DNA of 64,000 nucleotides, taken from positions 1,178,001 through 1,242,000 of the forward strand of contig JAHBBC010000001.1 in assembly GCA_019915015.1 (NCBI GenBank), in the 5' to 3' direction. The DNA comes from Auriscalpium vulgare (Eukaryota > Basidiomycota > Agaricomycetes > Russulales > Auriscalpiaceae). The translations under genes were made by a program, and so were the position numbers. A model generated the notes under the pieces. It worked only from the letters and a program-made list of their open reading frames with translations, searched no databases and was not told where the DNA came from. Numbering within the stretch: the stretch's first letter is position 1; each line of letters starts with the position of its first letter. Shown here piece by piece: positions 10,552 to 21,101 of this stretch.

Positions 10552-11779
10552 CTACTCGCGACTGCTCGCGATGTCGCTATCACTATCGCTGCGGTAATCC
10601 ACTATCGCGCCGACATCGCCGACCACCACACGCTCCATCACAGCGACATTATCCCCGACACCCCCGGCGTCCACGGGATCGCCCTGCATCTGCTCGTCGG
10701 AATCGACACCGCCGGCATCGTCGTCAACCAAGCCGACACCCTCACCGGCGGGCAAGGCGGGGAGCCCCGACAATACACGATGGCGCACAAAGGTCACCAA
10801 GAGGTTGTTCGTGTAAAGGTCGGGCTCGGTCGGGGCGGCTGGGAAATGGCGCAGAACGTATGCCGCAGTCACTGCGTACTCCAGGAAGAGTCGGGTTGCG
10901 TGCTCGAGGGAGAGGCAGGGGTCGCGAACGATGGCTAACAGGTAGGGAGCGTCGGCCCAAAGGGCTTGCAGATTGGCGACGTTCTCCGTAGCCCCAGCGA
11001 GCTCCTCGACGGTCTCGCGGTACACGGCCTCGAAACGAGCTAAAAGACGCGCACCCAGTCCGCCGAGGTTGCGACCGTACTGCGTGGGGGGCGAAATGGG
11101 CCAAGCGGTCGACTCGCGGGCGACGTAGTCGGGAAGGAAAGCGGTCCCACCACGCGAGTGGCGAATGGAGAGCGCGGAACATTCCAAGGCCTCTCGGAGG
11201 ACGTACGCGACCCACGTCTGGTTGCCCAGGGGACGGTCATCGGGGATGGCGGCATGGAAAATGGCGAGCTCGCGCAAGTACGACGCGACCGAGCACCCGC
11301 GTTTGCGAAACACGACCCAAAAGTTCTCCTCAACCAGCGTCGCGGTCAGCCGAACCTTGGGGGCGTCAAGTAGGTCGACCCGATCAACAACGGAGGTCCA
11401 CGGGTGCAGCTCGGTCGTAGGGAGCGGGGCGGGACGAAGAAAGCGCCCCGCCCACGAGCGGAAGCGATCCTCGACCTCGGGTACGAGGAGGATGGCGTTC
11501 TCGAGTATCGGCATGAGGATGCGCTCGGCGAGGGGGATGATCAGCCTGGGGTCGGAATCGGTGATGGATTCCTACAGCCGATGGGAGCGGACGGTTAGCG
11601 CGACGACGGGGCGGAAAAGAGGGGAACCGTACGATGACAGCCAACACCTCCTGTGCCCAACGCTCGCGCGATTCGATCGCTTCGGCGGCTGCTGCGAGCG
11701 GGAAGTCCGCGCTGGGGGCCCGACCCAGGTGGTACAGCAAGAGAGTACCGCGACGGTACGTGTGGGGAGACCAGGTCAT
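10552..11779 (-). CDS. Gene A of element 1: spliced accessory protein, antisense to gag-pol
   Basis: Exon 1 is 11779-11633 (49 codons, starting MTWSP) and exon 2 is 11571-10552, giving about 388 aa against 387 for gene A of element 2. The intron 11632-11572 is 61 nt (GTACGG...CTGTAG, with a GCTAAC branch-point match), so splicing is required to keep the frame. Conserved landmarks shared with element 2 are RERWAQEV before the intron, PILENAILLVP after it, a VEENFW.VF / EEDLWTTY block, G.QT.VA.VLR, GLG.RLL and WADAPYLL. The C-terminus is acidic. No known domain was recognised. Its 5' end lies 137 bp from the PPT, so its promoter is probably in or next to the 3' LTR. Confidence 0.78.
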
Positions 11780-11916
11780 GATGATGTGTGGGGGGGGGTT
11801 GGTTGGTCGGGCGGGCGGTGCGACGCTACCTGACGACTCATCGAGACGGCGCGAGGGAGCCTTTATCAGGAGGGGCCATCCGGGGATTCGCCGACTGAGG
11901 GCAGTCGGTAGCTCAG

Positions 11917-11928
11917 TTGGGGGGAGGA
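11917..11928 (+). other. 3' polypurine tract of element 1
   Basis: TTGGGGGGAGGA directly precedes the 3' LTR, which starts TGATGGG at 11929. The flank GGTAGCTCAGTTGGGGGG is identical in element 2, where the PPT also abuts the LTR. This is the expected plus-strand primer. Confidence 0.85.
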
Positions 11929-12786
11929 TGATGGGACCCGCAGCGCTACAGGCACCGAAACGGACCAATCACACCGCTACACCAAGACACACACCCCCGA
12001 GACGCCCCACAGGCGTCGCGGCACCGGCACGACCACGGGACAGCACAAAGCGAGCGAGCGTCTGGGGAGGAGACGGAGAGCCGAGGTAGGGAGTCGGAAC
12101 GGTCGGGCGCGGAACTTGGTAGGACGCGTAGGAGCGCAGACGCGTGGGAAGAGCTGACGAAGCAGCGGTATATAGACGCGATTCGACTTGTTGTAGGGAC
12201 ACTTTTGGACCTGGGGCCTACACCCGAGACTACACCTTTCATTCCTGCTTCACAGAGAGCATCGCACGACGCGACACAGCCAGACCACTGGGCCGACACG
12301 ATGCCTTAAACCAGGAAGCCGTAGCGACATCCGGGTCGCGCCACCTTTGCGATACCACGGGCTACGCTGCCCCGACTCAACCACAGACTGGAGTGATACA
12401 GTGTGGTAGGTTTTATGACTGACGTTTATATTCCAGGATAGCGACTCGGACGGTACAAGCGCGGGGACACAGGTCGGACGGTCGGACGGCAAGGGCGACT
12501 CCGCAACTAGGACGGACCGGCGGCGACAGACGGGAGGGTCGCACCGAATAGTGTGGGAAGAGACGCAACGTGCGACGGTCGGACGGGAGCGGAGAGAGAG
12601 AGAGAGAGGGGGAGAGGGCCGCAGGACGAGGGCAGGACCCGCGGGGTCCTGGGTGGTTTGTTCGGGGCACGGTCGCGATCTTGGGTTTCTTCCTCCGACC
12701 CACTACCTCTTGGGCCAGCGGTTGGCTGCTCGCTCCCTCCATTTCTATCGACGTTCCCGGGGCCTCCCCCAGGGTTCACCTCATCA
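11929..12786 (+). repeat. 3' LTR of element 1 (about 858 bp)
   Basis: It begins TGATGGGACC, as the LTR of element 2 does when read in its own orientation, and ends CTCATCA (TGATG...CATCA inverted termini). The interior is diverged from the LTR of element 2 and contains a GA-rich simple run near 12594-12615. The base after it (12787) is the first of a segment shared with 41392 onward. The matching 5' LTR is outside the window. Confidence 0.85.
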
Positions 12787-13051
12787 CCGGTTCACTATCC
12801 AAGCCAACGCCACTCGTTGTTGACGCTCTCGTGGATCTTTTCCGCGGCCTGGAAGATCCTTACGGCGAGTTCGACAGTCCAGTCGCACGCAATGCTGCGG
12901 CGTTTGGCCTCTCGAACATGCCGGGCGGTCTCAACCTGGACAGCGAGCTGAAGGACCACCGCATCGAGAGGACGCAGACGGAGATCGACGAGAACGGGTA
13001 TGTGCTGAGTTACGACCATCAATGGCTGAAGGTGGAGAGAGGAAAGAGGGT
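12787..13051 (+). repeat. Duplicate of the 3'-terminal ORF tail, left of the 5' LTR (element 3)
   Basis: It is identical by eye to 41392-41656, the end of the extra ORF plus PPT. Finding it left of the 5' LTR means either that this LTR was shared with an upstream tandem copy of element 3 that element 1 interrupted at CCGG, or that the LTR is really longer than 1.2 kb. The sequence left of the window decides. Confidence 0.8.
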
Positions 13052-13362
13052 TGAACGACGACTCTGATCAGATGGATGGTGGGTCACATGACTTGCTTCT
13101 CACTTACCCTTTTCATCCATGCTTCACAGTTTCTTACCAGCCAAGGTCACTTGCTGGTCTGTATTACTCATGCATTCCTTTTAACATGTGCTTTCTAGAG
13201 GCTGTACACCAAGTTCCTGGTGCCTGGTCATATGTGACTCCTTTTGACTCTTTGGACTTCTCTTATTCTGGCTCATTCTATTCCCCTTATTTCATGACTC
13301 CCTTATGACTCCTTCATATACTAGTACCCTAGTTAGGTAGAATATTCCCACAAGAGAAAAGG

Positions 13363-13370
13363 TATAAATA
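13363..13370 (+). promoter_or_regulatory. TATA box of the element 3 LTR promoter (left copy)
   Basis: TATAAATA within GGTATAAATACC, about 310 bp into the LTR. This would place U3/R near 13395 and drive the genomic RNA. The right LTR has the same box at 41968. Confidence 0.65.
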
Positions 13371-13580
13371 CCTGGCCTCTGGAGAAATTCTAGTGTCTCT
13401 TTTCCCCCTACAAAGCTTCTTATTCTATAAGTTGCTTTTTCCTTGACTTGATTGTTGAAGGAGTGCTGCTTGCCTCCTTGACTATATCAGTCACTTGCCG
13501 ACCCTTGTTGTTCCCTCCGTTCAACTCGTATTCTTGTGTTCCAATCGACGCTATTCTCACCAACGCTAGTTCTCATCGAC

Positions 13581-13722
13581 GTCACTGTTACGGAATTGGT
13601 CGTTGACTGCTCTGCTTTACGTGTCCCCTCGTGCTTATCTGTGTTATTGTCGTCACTGTTACGGAATTGGTTGTTGACTGCTCTGCTTTACGTGTCCCCT
13701 CGTGCTTATCTGTGTTATTGTC
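13581..13722 (+). repeat. 71-bp tandem duplication in the left LTR of element 3
   Basis: Two units start at GTCACTGTTACGG (13581 and 13652) and differ at one visible position (GGTCGTT against GGTTGTT). The same pair is in the right LTR (42187-42328), so the duplication predates this insertion. Confidence 0.9.
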
Positions 13723-14251
13723 GTATCCGTCCGTTGCGTGTGTTGACCCCGTACTCTGCGTGTGTCGAATCTGTGTTGGGAGTTCCACCGAAGTCTACTT
13801 GAAGTCCGCGTACGTTCGCATCTGTTATCCACTCCGCATACCCCCCATCCCTGCTCGACTTCACCGTCTAGTGTTTTCCCCCATCGGTTCATTCTCGTTC
13901 TTCGGTCGTACTCCGTTGAACGTCCCCGTCTAGAGTATCGTCACCCGTACTCTGTATTCTTGCATCTCCGGACAATATCAATCTACGTGCACATCCGTAC
14001 ACACCCTCCGCACGTCCCCGTGCATTTCGTCTTTTGGATCTCTTCACCAGATTCCAGAACTCGACTCTTCGATCCTTCCCAGGTACTTCTTACGACATAA
14101 GTGCGGACCACCGAAGAACCATCGCACAACGAACAACTAGGTAACTCCGGGAGTTTAGAGAACCCGAGGAGCCTAGGGCAGAAGTCTTCATCGTCACTCG
14201 TGCTGCGTTCCGCACCGCGATACTTCGAACCTCTTCCCGCCGCGACAACAC

Positions 14252-14269
14252 TGGAGCCCACCGCGAGGG
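14252..14269 (+). other. Primer-binding site of element 3
   Basis: TGGAGCCCACCGCGAGGG, four bases after the LTR. The same 18-mer is used by element 2. The complement ends GGTGGGCTCCA, resembling a tRNA 3' end; from memory a Lys(CUU)-type tRNA fits, but that is unverified. Confidence 0.8.
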
Positions 14270-14370
14270 GTTCTTCTTTCTTGGCCAGTCGTGTACCTCT
14301 GGACCTTCCACAGAATCGTCCCGACAGATCGTATCCTACGAACGAATTCTACAATCCAAGCTACACTCCC

Positions 14371-17300
14371 ATGGCCAATTTCTCAGAACAAGAGGAAGGG
14401 TCATCATCTCAGGGACCCGGAACGTACGGTTATGCCAACCCACACCCGGACGTTCCACCTCACATGCCAGATCCCGCGTACCCCGCCTACAATGCTACGG
14501 GTGGAGGCGCTCCGCCACCACCACCGCCACCGCCGCCGGGCAACGCATATGTTCCGCCTGTACAGCCACCGCCACCAGGACCCCCACCAGTTCCCAGGCA
14601 AGCGGCGGGCACTTACAGACTATCAGTATTATCCCTACCCCTCCCAGGAACGAAGCACGCACCGCCGAAATTCCGCGGAGACTATTCCGAAGTCGCTCGC
14701 TTTATCTGGCTCTACGAACGTCTGTGTGTTGAACACAACGTAGTCCTGGACGAGGAGCGATGCCGGGGTATCATCCAGTACTGTTCCCGCAGCGTACGGG
14801 AATTTATCGAGGCTCTCCGCAGCTACACCACACCCAGCTGGCTATTGCTCAGGCGCGATCTCGAAAACTACTATGATGCGGCACGATACGACGAACGTTA
14901 CCAGAAGAAGGACTTGGTAGCGCTCGTCAAGAAGACTCGTGGCAAACGCATGGGCGATTTACGTGCATGGAAGCGCTACGCACGCGAGTTTATCAAGATT
15001 GCCGGCTGGTTGCGTCATGAGGGACGTCTCACCGAGCGCGAGCTCAACATTCACTTCTGGACCGGAATCGGGCGACGCTTACGCAGACGCGTAGAAGATC
15101 GCCTGGTTGCTTCAGATCCACTCTATGATCGACGAGAGCCATTCACCATGGAAAACGTCAACGTAATGGCAGAAGGAATTCTCCAGCGCGGAAAGTTCGA
15201 CGAGGAGATGGAGGATTCAGAGGATTCGTACGACTCCGACTGGTCCGGCCAGTCAGACTCTGAGTCTGAGTCAAGCTCGGACGAGGATGAACGACACTCT
15301 CGCAAGTCCAGTACCAAGAAGAAGTCCAAGCCGAAAGCCAAGGGCAAGACCGTGCGTTTCGAAGTCGACGAGACCAAGACTACGCGGAAGACGCGCACAG
15401 GCTCGAAGGCAGCCAAGACGGACAGCGAGAAAGTTACGGGTATGATCCAGCAGATGCGATCTATGGGTGCACGCGACGACCGCTACCCACTGTTGTATTT
15501 CCAGGCCCTCAAGCTCGACAGCGACATTGCCTCTATCGTTTCAGCCCCAGATTTGTCAAACACACCTGCACAAGTCTTTGTTAGCCCGCCTACGAATTCA
15601 TACAGTCAGCCAGCCCGCTACACTTCATCCCCAGTTCAATATCCACAGCAGTATAGTCCACCGCCCATTCAATATCAGCAGTCATATAGTCCACCACCAA
15701 TGCAATATAGCCCGCCAGCACAGCAACAGCAGCCGTATGCGCCAATGCAGACATATGCAGCCCAAGGACCGGTGACTGGGACAAACGCTGTGCCAATCGG
15801 TCAGCGTGACGCGCCACCACACATGCAGTCGCCAGGATCACAGCAACCGAACGTACCACAATACACGTCGCAGAATCGAGGCTGCTTTGGTTGCGGTGGT
15901 ACTGGCCATTCGGTCGGCAATTGCGGCATCCTTCGCGGAATGGTGGATAGCGGTATCATTCGTCGTGGCTACAAAGGCCAGTACATGCGTATGGACGGGT
16001 CCTACCTCGAGCGACTGGGAAATGAAACGATCGTTCAGGCTATCGAGCGTGAACGCATGCCTCCGACCGCCTCAAAGCCTCCTCCTGTTCCTGCTGCACG
16101 TTCGAATCTGGTCACTTTCCAAGAGTCAGATAGCGAATCAGACGCAGACAGCGAGTACGACTCACCTGTTTCGGACTGGGTCAACTGGATGCAGGGTGAC
16201 GAGTCGGAATCTGAGGGCGAGCTGGACAGTGAAGAGGAATTCAATGTCTATCCAGCCACCCGAAGCTCGAACGGTAATCGCTCTACCCGCAAAGAGGTGT
16301 TCGACGGGGTATATATGCCACCTAGAACGCCCACCAAGTCATCAGGACCGTACCGGCCAACAGAGAAGAAGGGCTCGGCGCACCTACGGCCTAGTCAGCG
16401 GGGCAACGTGGAACGTGCCTCCACGGCACCGAAAATCCCAGGTGAAAAGCCTGTGCACCCGCGCAAGAAGGGAGGGAACGTCACACGTCAGACATCTGCC
16501 GTGAAAGAAGCGCTAGAGAGCACAGAGCAGTACGTGCCCGCGCTGCCCACGCACACTGCACCGCCCGCGCCCGCGCCCGTCGCAGCGCCGCAGGAACCTG
16601 TCGCAAGGAATAGCGAACCTTCTCCAGCCCCACAGGAACCGGAGGAATTGTTGGAGCCGTTGGAAATGCGCGAGGGAACCGAACGAACGCGCGTTGTACC
16701 GATGGAGACACAGCCAACATTCTCGCCTCAGCATGAAGACGAATTCCTAGAAGATAACGACCTTACGAGTCAGCCACGGCCGCGTGCAACAGGAAATCAG
16801 AAGATTAAGGAACGTACCGTGGAAGAAGCTGCTAGCGCGCCTTTGGAATCTGCGACACGCAGAACGGCGGTGACGAAAGCAACGCCGCGCACCTCCGTAA
16901 TCTCGCGTATCGTGGATCCCAAAACTGTTTTGGGCCAAGTATTGAGCACCCCTGTGCAGCTAGCGTTCGGAGACGTCTTGGGCGTGTCACGCGAGCTCTC
17001 AAACCTGCTCGCAGACAGTATCAAAATGAAGAACTCGAAGGCCGGACTTACTGTGGCACGCGCCGCAATTCCTGGTACTCCACGACACGTTGCTCATGCA
17101 CTCGCACCACGGCCTGTCATGGCCAGGTCCTCATTAATCGAGATCCGCGTGCAAATTGAGGGCGAAGATGTGGACGCTATTGTGGACACAGGCTCGCAGT
17201 TGAACATCGTCCGGCGCGATGTGTGGGAGGATCTTGTGGGAAAACCTGTGGATATTCGCCGTGCTACCCGAATGAACGACGTGAATGGAGGCGATGGCGC

Positions 17301-18511
17301 GCTCTTGGGGCTCGTAACGGACGTCCACTTGCGGTTCGGTGCGGTCGACGCGCCAGCCGATATGTACGTGGCCGAACACGTTCCGTTCCGGCTTCTGCTT
17401 GGGCGTCCCTGGCAGCTACAAAATTATGTGAGCATAGATGAACGTACGCGAGGAACGTACCTGGTTTTCAAGGATCCAGGAGACACAAGACGCGTGCGGT
17501 ATGAAGTGCGGGTGGCCAAGCGCAATAACGAGGATCAAACGGACAGAACGGGGTCAGTATGGACGAGTCGCCGTAAAACAGACAACGCACCCGTCGTGAA
17601 CTCTGTTCTAACGGCAGGGTTCTGGCCTCCCGATCAACTTGATCTATCGCCATTGGGCGGCGAATCTTCCGCGGAGCGACATCGCTATCCTGACAAAGTA
17701 ATATGGCCGACATTCAGTGGACGGGCGGATCGTGCGGACAGCCTGGACGGACTCATGCGCAACACGCACCTGGAGGACGTGGATTTGACTGATGGTGGGA
17801 GCGACAACAATATGTTTGATGATATGCGCATAGCCGAGCGCGATAACAAACCAGCGTCCGCAACAAGATCAGAGCAAGCCAGTGCGCGCAGCGGTGACGA
17901 CGCACCTGTCCCGAGTTCTGTCCTGACCGCAGGGCCAGATCACACCGTCTCATTCAACTCCATGCGCTCAGGATCCAACGAGCTCGCCGACGCACTGGCT
18001 CTGGGGGTGTCGGTTCCGTGCCGCTGTTTCGACGGCATGCACATGATCGGTCATGGAGCCCGTGGATTCGTGAAGTTCCTGAGGGAGGGGTACATGAGCA
18101 AGAACAAGACACTCGATGGGTCGAACGACGGCGGGAGCAACGCTGGATATGGGGGACGCACGAGCAATCACAACACTCAATTAACAGGGAAGACGGCATC
18201 AGCGCGGGTCCTCAGCGACACAGGGCGCAACGCACCAGTATGGAGGTCCGTCCTGAACACCAAAATGCCGTCCGCGATCCCTATGGGTCTAACAAAGCCA
18301 CTAGCCGACTTTGAGATACCACCCCGTTATCTTGACGACTCGGTGCTTTCGGGTTCTTGTGAGTGTCTGGAGCGATTGAAGCTGCGGTTTGCTGAATGGA
18401 ATGAGATGGAAATGGCTCGAACGAAGGTGGGGGAAGTACAAAAGGACGAGAGAGAGGTGAGGAAGGAGCAAGCAGAGACTATGCCTGACTTGACTCACGC
18501 AGACAGCGCGC
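14371..18511 (+). pseudogene. gag: ORF1 of element 3 (gag-protease and start of extension), 5' part, split by element 2
   Basis: ATG 14371 is the first ATG after the PBS. The order is a Pro-rich N-terminus with a poly-Pro run, a Retrotrans_gag-like region (RFIWLYERLC to MENVNVMAEG), a Ser/Asp/Glu-rich segment and a Lys-rich stretch, a Gln/Pro/Tyr repeat region, a CCHC knuckle at residues about 505-518 (CFGCGGTGHSVGNC), and an aspartic protease with IVDTGSQ at residue about 938. About 450 further codons follow, with repeated V..SVLTAG and CDS-like segments of unknown role. The reading frame is cut at codon GCG/C (18511) by element 2 and resumes after the duplicated GCGC at 32606. Before insertion it was one frame of about 2,650 codons, unusually long for a Gag ORF. 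Confidence 0.85.
18508..18511 (+). repeat. Target-site duplication GCGC, left copy (element 2)
   Basis: GCGC at 18508-18511 and again at 32606-32609, directly outside the TG...CA ends of the LTR pair. Four bases fits Ty3/gypsy integration. Removing one copy and element 2 restores a continuous frame in element 3. Confidence 0.9.
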
Positions 18512-19226
18512 TGATGAGTAAACCCCCACTGCAGTCGCTGGGGGGGCCAAGGGTCGGGGTGAGGAGTGCTCTACTGCCTGGGGCGAGAGGAGAGAGGGTA
18601 AGAAGGAGCGTGAGAGCGCGCGACCGCTGGCGAAAACCCCCAACCACAGCGCGCTCTCTATCCTGGGGCGCGCTGCCGCTGCCGTCCTTCTCCTACTAGC
18701 CAGATACCGTCAGTCCCGTCGCAAACGTAATACACATACCGTCAGTCCAGCACCGTGCTGTCGAGTCCCTCAGTCTCCCATTTCGCTCGCCGTGTTCGCC
18801 TAAGCCGTACTGACTTGGTGACTCTTCGCCGAGACTACCGCTTCCCCTGCCGCTGCTATCTTCGCCTTTCCCCTAGTGCATGGTTAGGTCCCGTCGCCTG
18901 GTTCGCCGAACGCTCGCTAGGGTCGTATCTCTTGTTTTGTGCTGTGAAGTCTCGGGTGTCGTCTCCCAAGGGTAGATTGCTTTGTCATCACTCGTACACG
19001 TACACTCTATGCTCTATCACCTCTCGATTCCCACGCTACCCTTCGTTCGGCGCCTACGACCTCTCCCGCCTCCGGTCACTCTACCCTTCGCGAGTGGCAA
19101 CCTTCCCTCAGTTCGCTGCGTTTCGCCGACCTTGGTTCTGTCCCGCCGCGCCCAGGGGAGAGTGTGGTGGTGTGGTTTGAGGTGTGCGGTCCGGTCTACG
19201 TGCCTGTAGCACGCGAGGTCCCATCA
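18512..19226 (-). repeat. 3' LTR of element 2 (715 bp)
   Basis: Identical by eye to 31891-32605. Read on the minus strand it starts TGATGGGACC and ends TTTACTCATCA. It holds two copies of ATACCGTCAGTCC and one TTCGCCGAA dyad (18902). No TATA box was recognised on the minus strand. Confidence 0.95.
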
Positions 19227-19239
19227 TTCCTCCCCCCAA
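19227..19239 (-). other. 3' polypurine tract of element 2
   Basis: On the minus strand TTGGGGGGAGGAA directly precedes the LTR. The preceding GGTAGCTCAG is identical to element 1. Confidence 0.88.
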
Positions 19240-19391
19240 CTGAGCTACCGACTGTCCTCAGTCGGGTCCTCCTCGGAGACCCTCGGCGATGCTCGGCGAA
19301 TCGCGCTCCTGAAAAGACCCCCTCCCTACCGCCGAAGGCCCTAGCTGCGCCATCCCCGACGCCGCTATCCCAAACACACCCAACCACCAAC

Positions 19392-20615
19392 ATGGCCTGG
19401 TCCCCTTCCATCCTTGCCTTCCAACTCCATACCTTACGCCAGCTCGCTGAAGTCCCGCGTCCCTTCGCGTTCGCCGAAGACTCCGCCGTGGCCCTGGCCG
19501 AGCTGGAGACTTGGGGGCGCCAGCTGGTGGCCCTCCTGGTACGTGAACCGCGTTGCTCGTCCGTTTTTACGCCCAAATCTGACCGTAATTGCCCACAGGA
19601 AAACTTGGACCGCGGCAGTTCGCCCAGCATCTTTGCCGCCGCCGAACGAGTTGCTATGCCTTTGTTTGAGCAGGCCATGTTGCTAGCGCCCACGACTACC
19701 GCCAGCTTCGCCGAATGGGCCCGGCCCCTCCTGCGGCTGTACTCCGCCTACCACGCCCCCATGCACCCCTGGGATGCCGTCCTGGGCCCCGACGAGGGGC
19801 TCCCCGTGCGCGAGCTCCTTTTTAAAGCCAGCATCGTTGAGGAGGATCTGTGGACCACATACCGCGCCGGGACCAGCGACGTCGAGTCTTATTTGGAGGA
19901 GCTACGTCAGTTCCACGCCACGTTCCCCGCCCATCGTCCCCGCGGAATGCAGACCTTCGTCGCCGACGTTCTCCGCCGTGTTTTGACGCAGGCTGCCATC
20001 GTCATCGACCAATCTGACGGGGGTAGCCGTGTTCTGCTAGCCACGGTCGATCAACACGCCTCCCTGACTACCCAGCTCAACGCGCGTGCTTCGCGTGGCC
20101 GTCACCTCGCCGGACTTGGTGGTCGTTTGTTGGGCGCCTTCGTGGCTGAGTCCACTAGCAGCTTGGATCGCTTCCATTCCGCCTTGCGCTCCTTGGTCGG
20201 TATCCGCGCCGCGTGGGCTGACGCCCCTTATCTCCTCGACCTCATTGCCGAGCCCGTCGTCATCCTGGAGCGTAGCTTTATAGCCTTCCTGGAACGCGGC
20301 CGCGTCTACCACCACTTCCTTCTTGGCCTGCCCGCGACGGCTGCTGTGGCCGATCCGTTCGCCGGCTCCGCGGTGGCTATGATGTTGCTCGGTGGCGATC
20401 TCTCCGATTCCTCCGACGGAGAGGACGGGGCGTCGTACAGCCCCCTCGGCGTCACCTACAGCCCTAGCAACGGTTCCGCGGCGTCCAACGCTGAAGTCGC
20501 CCTAACGATCGCCGAAGAGTTGGGGGTGGCACTAGATGATGAGGAGATACAGACGTCCTCGGTGGTGCTGACCGCATCCGCTGTGGCCGCTGCCCTTCGT
20601 GACGCGGCCGAGTAG
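19392..20615 (+). CDS. Gene A of element 2: spliced accessory protein, antisense to gag-pol
   Basis: Exons 19392-19538 (49 codons) and 19599-20615, 387 aa. The 60-nt intron 19539-19598 has donor GTACGT, a CTGAC branch point and CCCACAG; it lies at the same codon as in gene A of element 1 and in both B genes. Start ATG 19392 follows ACCAAC and opens with MAWSP, like MTWSP in element 1. Conserved features are ELETWGRQ before the intron, PLFEQAMLLAP...FAEWA after it, EEDLWTTY, QTFVADVLR, GLGGRLL and WADAPYLL. The C-terminal 70 residues are acidic and Ser-rich. No known domain, signal peptide or membrane segment; function unknown. The ATG is 165 bp from the LTR end, so antisense transcription probably starts in or beside the 3' LTR. 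Confidence 0.82.
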   Translation: MAWSPSILAFQLHTLRQLAEVPRPFAFAEDSAVALAELETWGRQLVALLVREPRCSSVFTPKSDRNCPQENLDRGSSPSIFAAAERVAMPLFEQAMLLAPTTTASFAEWARPLLRLYSAYHAPMHPWDAVLGPDEGLPVRELLFKASIVEEDLWTTYRAGTSDVESYLEELRQFHATFPAHRPRGMQTFVADVLRRVLTQAAIVIDQSDGGSRVLLATVDQHASLTTQLNARASRGRHLAGLGGRLLGAFVAESTSSLDRFHSALRSLVGIRAAWADAPYLLDLIAEPVVILERSFIAFLERGRVYHHFLLGLPATAAVADPFAGSAVAMMLLGGDLSDSSDGEDGASYSPLGVTYSPSNGSAASNAEVALTIAEELGVALDDEEIQTSSVVLTASAVAAALRDAAE

Positions 20616-21020
20616 TAGATACTTCTGTACCGTTCTGCTCCTTCAAATGGCAATTGTGCGAGTCCTTATGACGCTCCTCGTTGACCCGGGGAGGCGGGGG
20701 TTCCTCCTCCTTCACTACTGACTGGGCGAAGCTCGCGCGTGGTTCGGCGAACGTCCGCCCCACCCTGTCCTGTCGTTCTGATCCGGTCAACGCGGTCTTC
20801 GTGCTCTCGTCGCTCCTCCTCGCCTTTATCGCTGTTCCGGGTTCCTCATGGTGCTTCTCGCCGCGCCTGTGTCTTGTGTCTTTGATCCGCCCGCTAATCT
20901 CCCGATAGGTGCCCTTTTTGCTCCGCTGATTTGCCTTTCCCGCTTGTAGTCCGCGGATCCTATTCGGCGGCGGTTCGCTGGCGAACGCCCTGCGATCGCT
21001 CTGCGCTCCTCCACGCGCGT

Positions 21021-21032
21021 CCTCCCCCCAAC
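21021..21032 (-). other. Internal PPT-like purine tract between B and A (element 2)
   Basis: On the minus strand the block reads ATTTCAGTTGGGGGGAGGA, matching 10246-10264 of element 1. The conservation extends several bases upstream, beyond the purine core. Confidence 0.55.
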
Positions 21033-21101
21033 TGAAATTTCGCCTGTCCGCAGGCGCACGCGGCCACCGGCCGCCGGCTCAGGAGTCCCGGCTGGCTGTA
21101 G

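Larger units (their letters stand above)
1..12786 (+). mobile_element. Ty3/gypsy retrotransposon, element 1 (5' part outside window)
   Basis: The visible order is gag-protease, RT-RNaseH-integrase, three genes on the opposite strand (C, B, A), a polypurine tract and a 3' LTR. The RT-RH-IN order is that of Ty3/gypsy (Metaviridae). The 5' LTR, primer-binding site and start of gag lie left of base 1. Element 2 (18512-32605) is a diverged relative with the same gene order and serves as a map. The 3' end is precise: the LTR ends in CTCATCA at 12786 and is followed at 12787 by element-3 sequence, so element 1 sits inside a piece of element 3. A single-base deletion breaks pol, so this copy is probably not autonomous, although its antisense genes look intact. 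Confidence 0.92.
13052..14247 (+). repeat. Left LTR of element 3 (about 1196 bp)
   Basis: The right border is secure: ...GCGACA, then a 4-nt spacer and the PBS at 14252. The left border is placed at TGAACGACG, directly after a 23-nt purine-rich tract (13028-13050). It contains a TATA box at 13363 and a 71-bp tandem duplication at 13581-13722. Apart from one C it matches 41657-42853. Confidence 0.75.

Noticed and set aside
13051..14100. Short frames repeated in both LTRs of element 3
   Set aside because: Explained by LTR duplication and the 71-bp tandem repeat; no domain.
12787..14247. Treating the whole duplicated block as the LTR of element 3
   Set aside because: It does not begin with TG and no purine tract precedes 41392; kept only as an alternative model with a longer LTR.
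14101..14370. GTG-initiated N-terminal extension of ORF1 of element 3
   Set aside because: It covers the end of the LTR and the PBS; the first ATG after the PBS is 14371.
18755..19209. Repeated 141- and 75-codon frames in both LTRs of element 2
   Set aside because: Identical because the LTRs are identical; composition and position do not suggest a protein.
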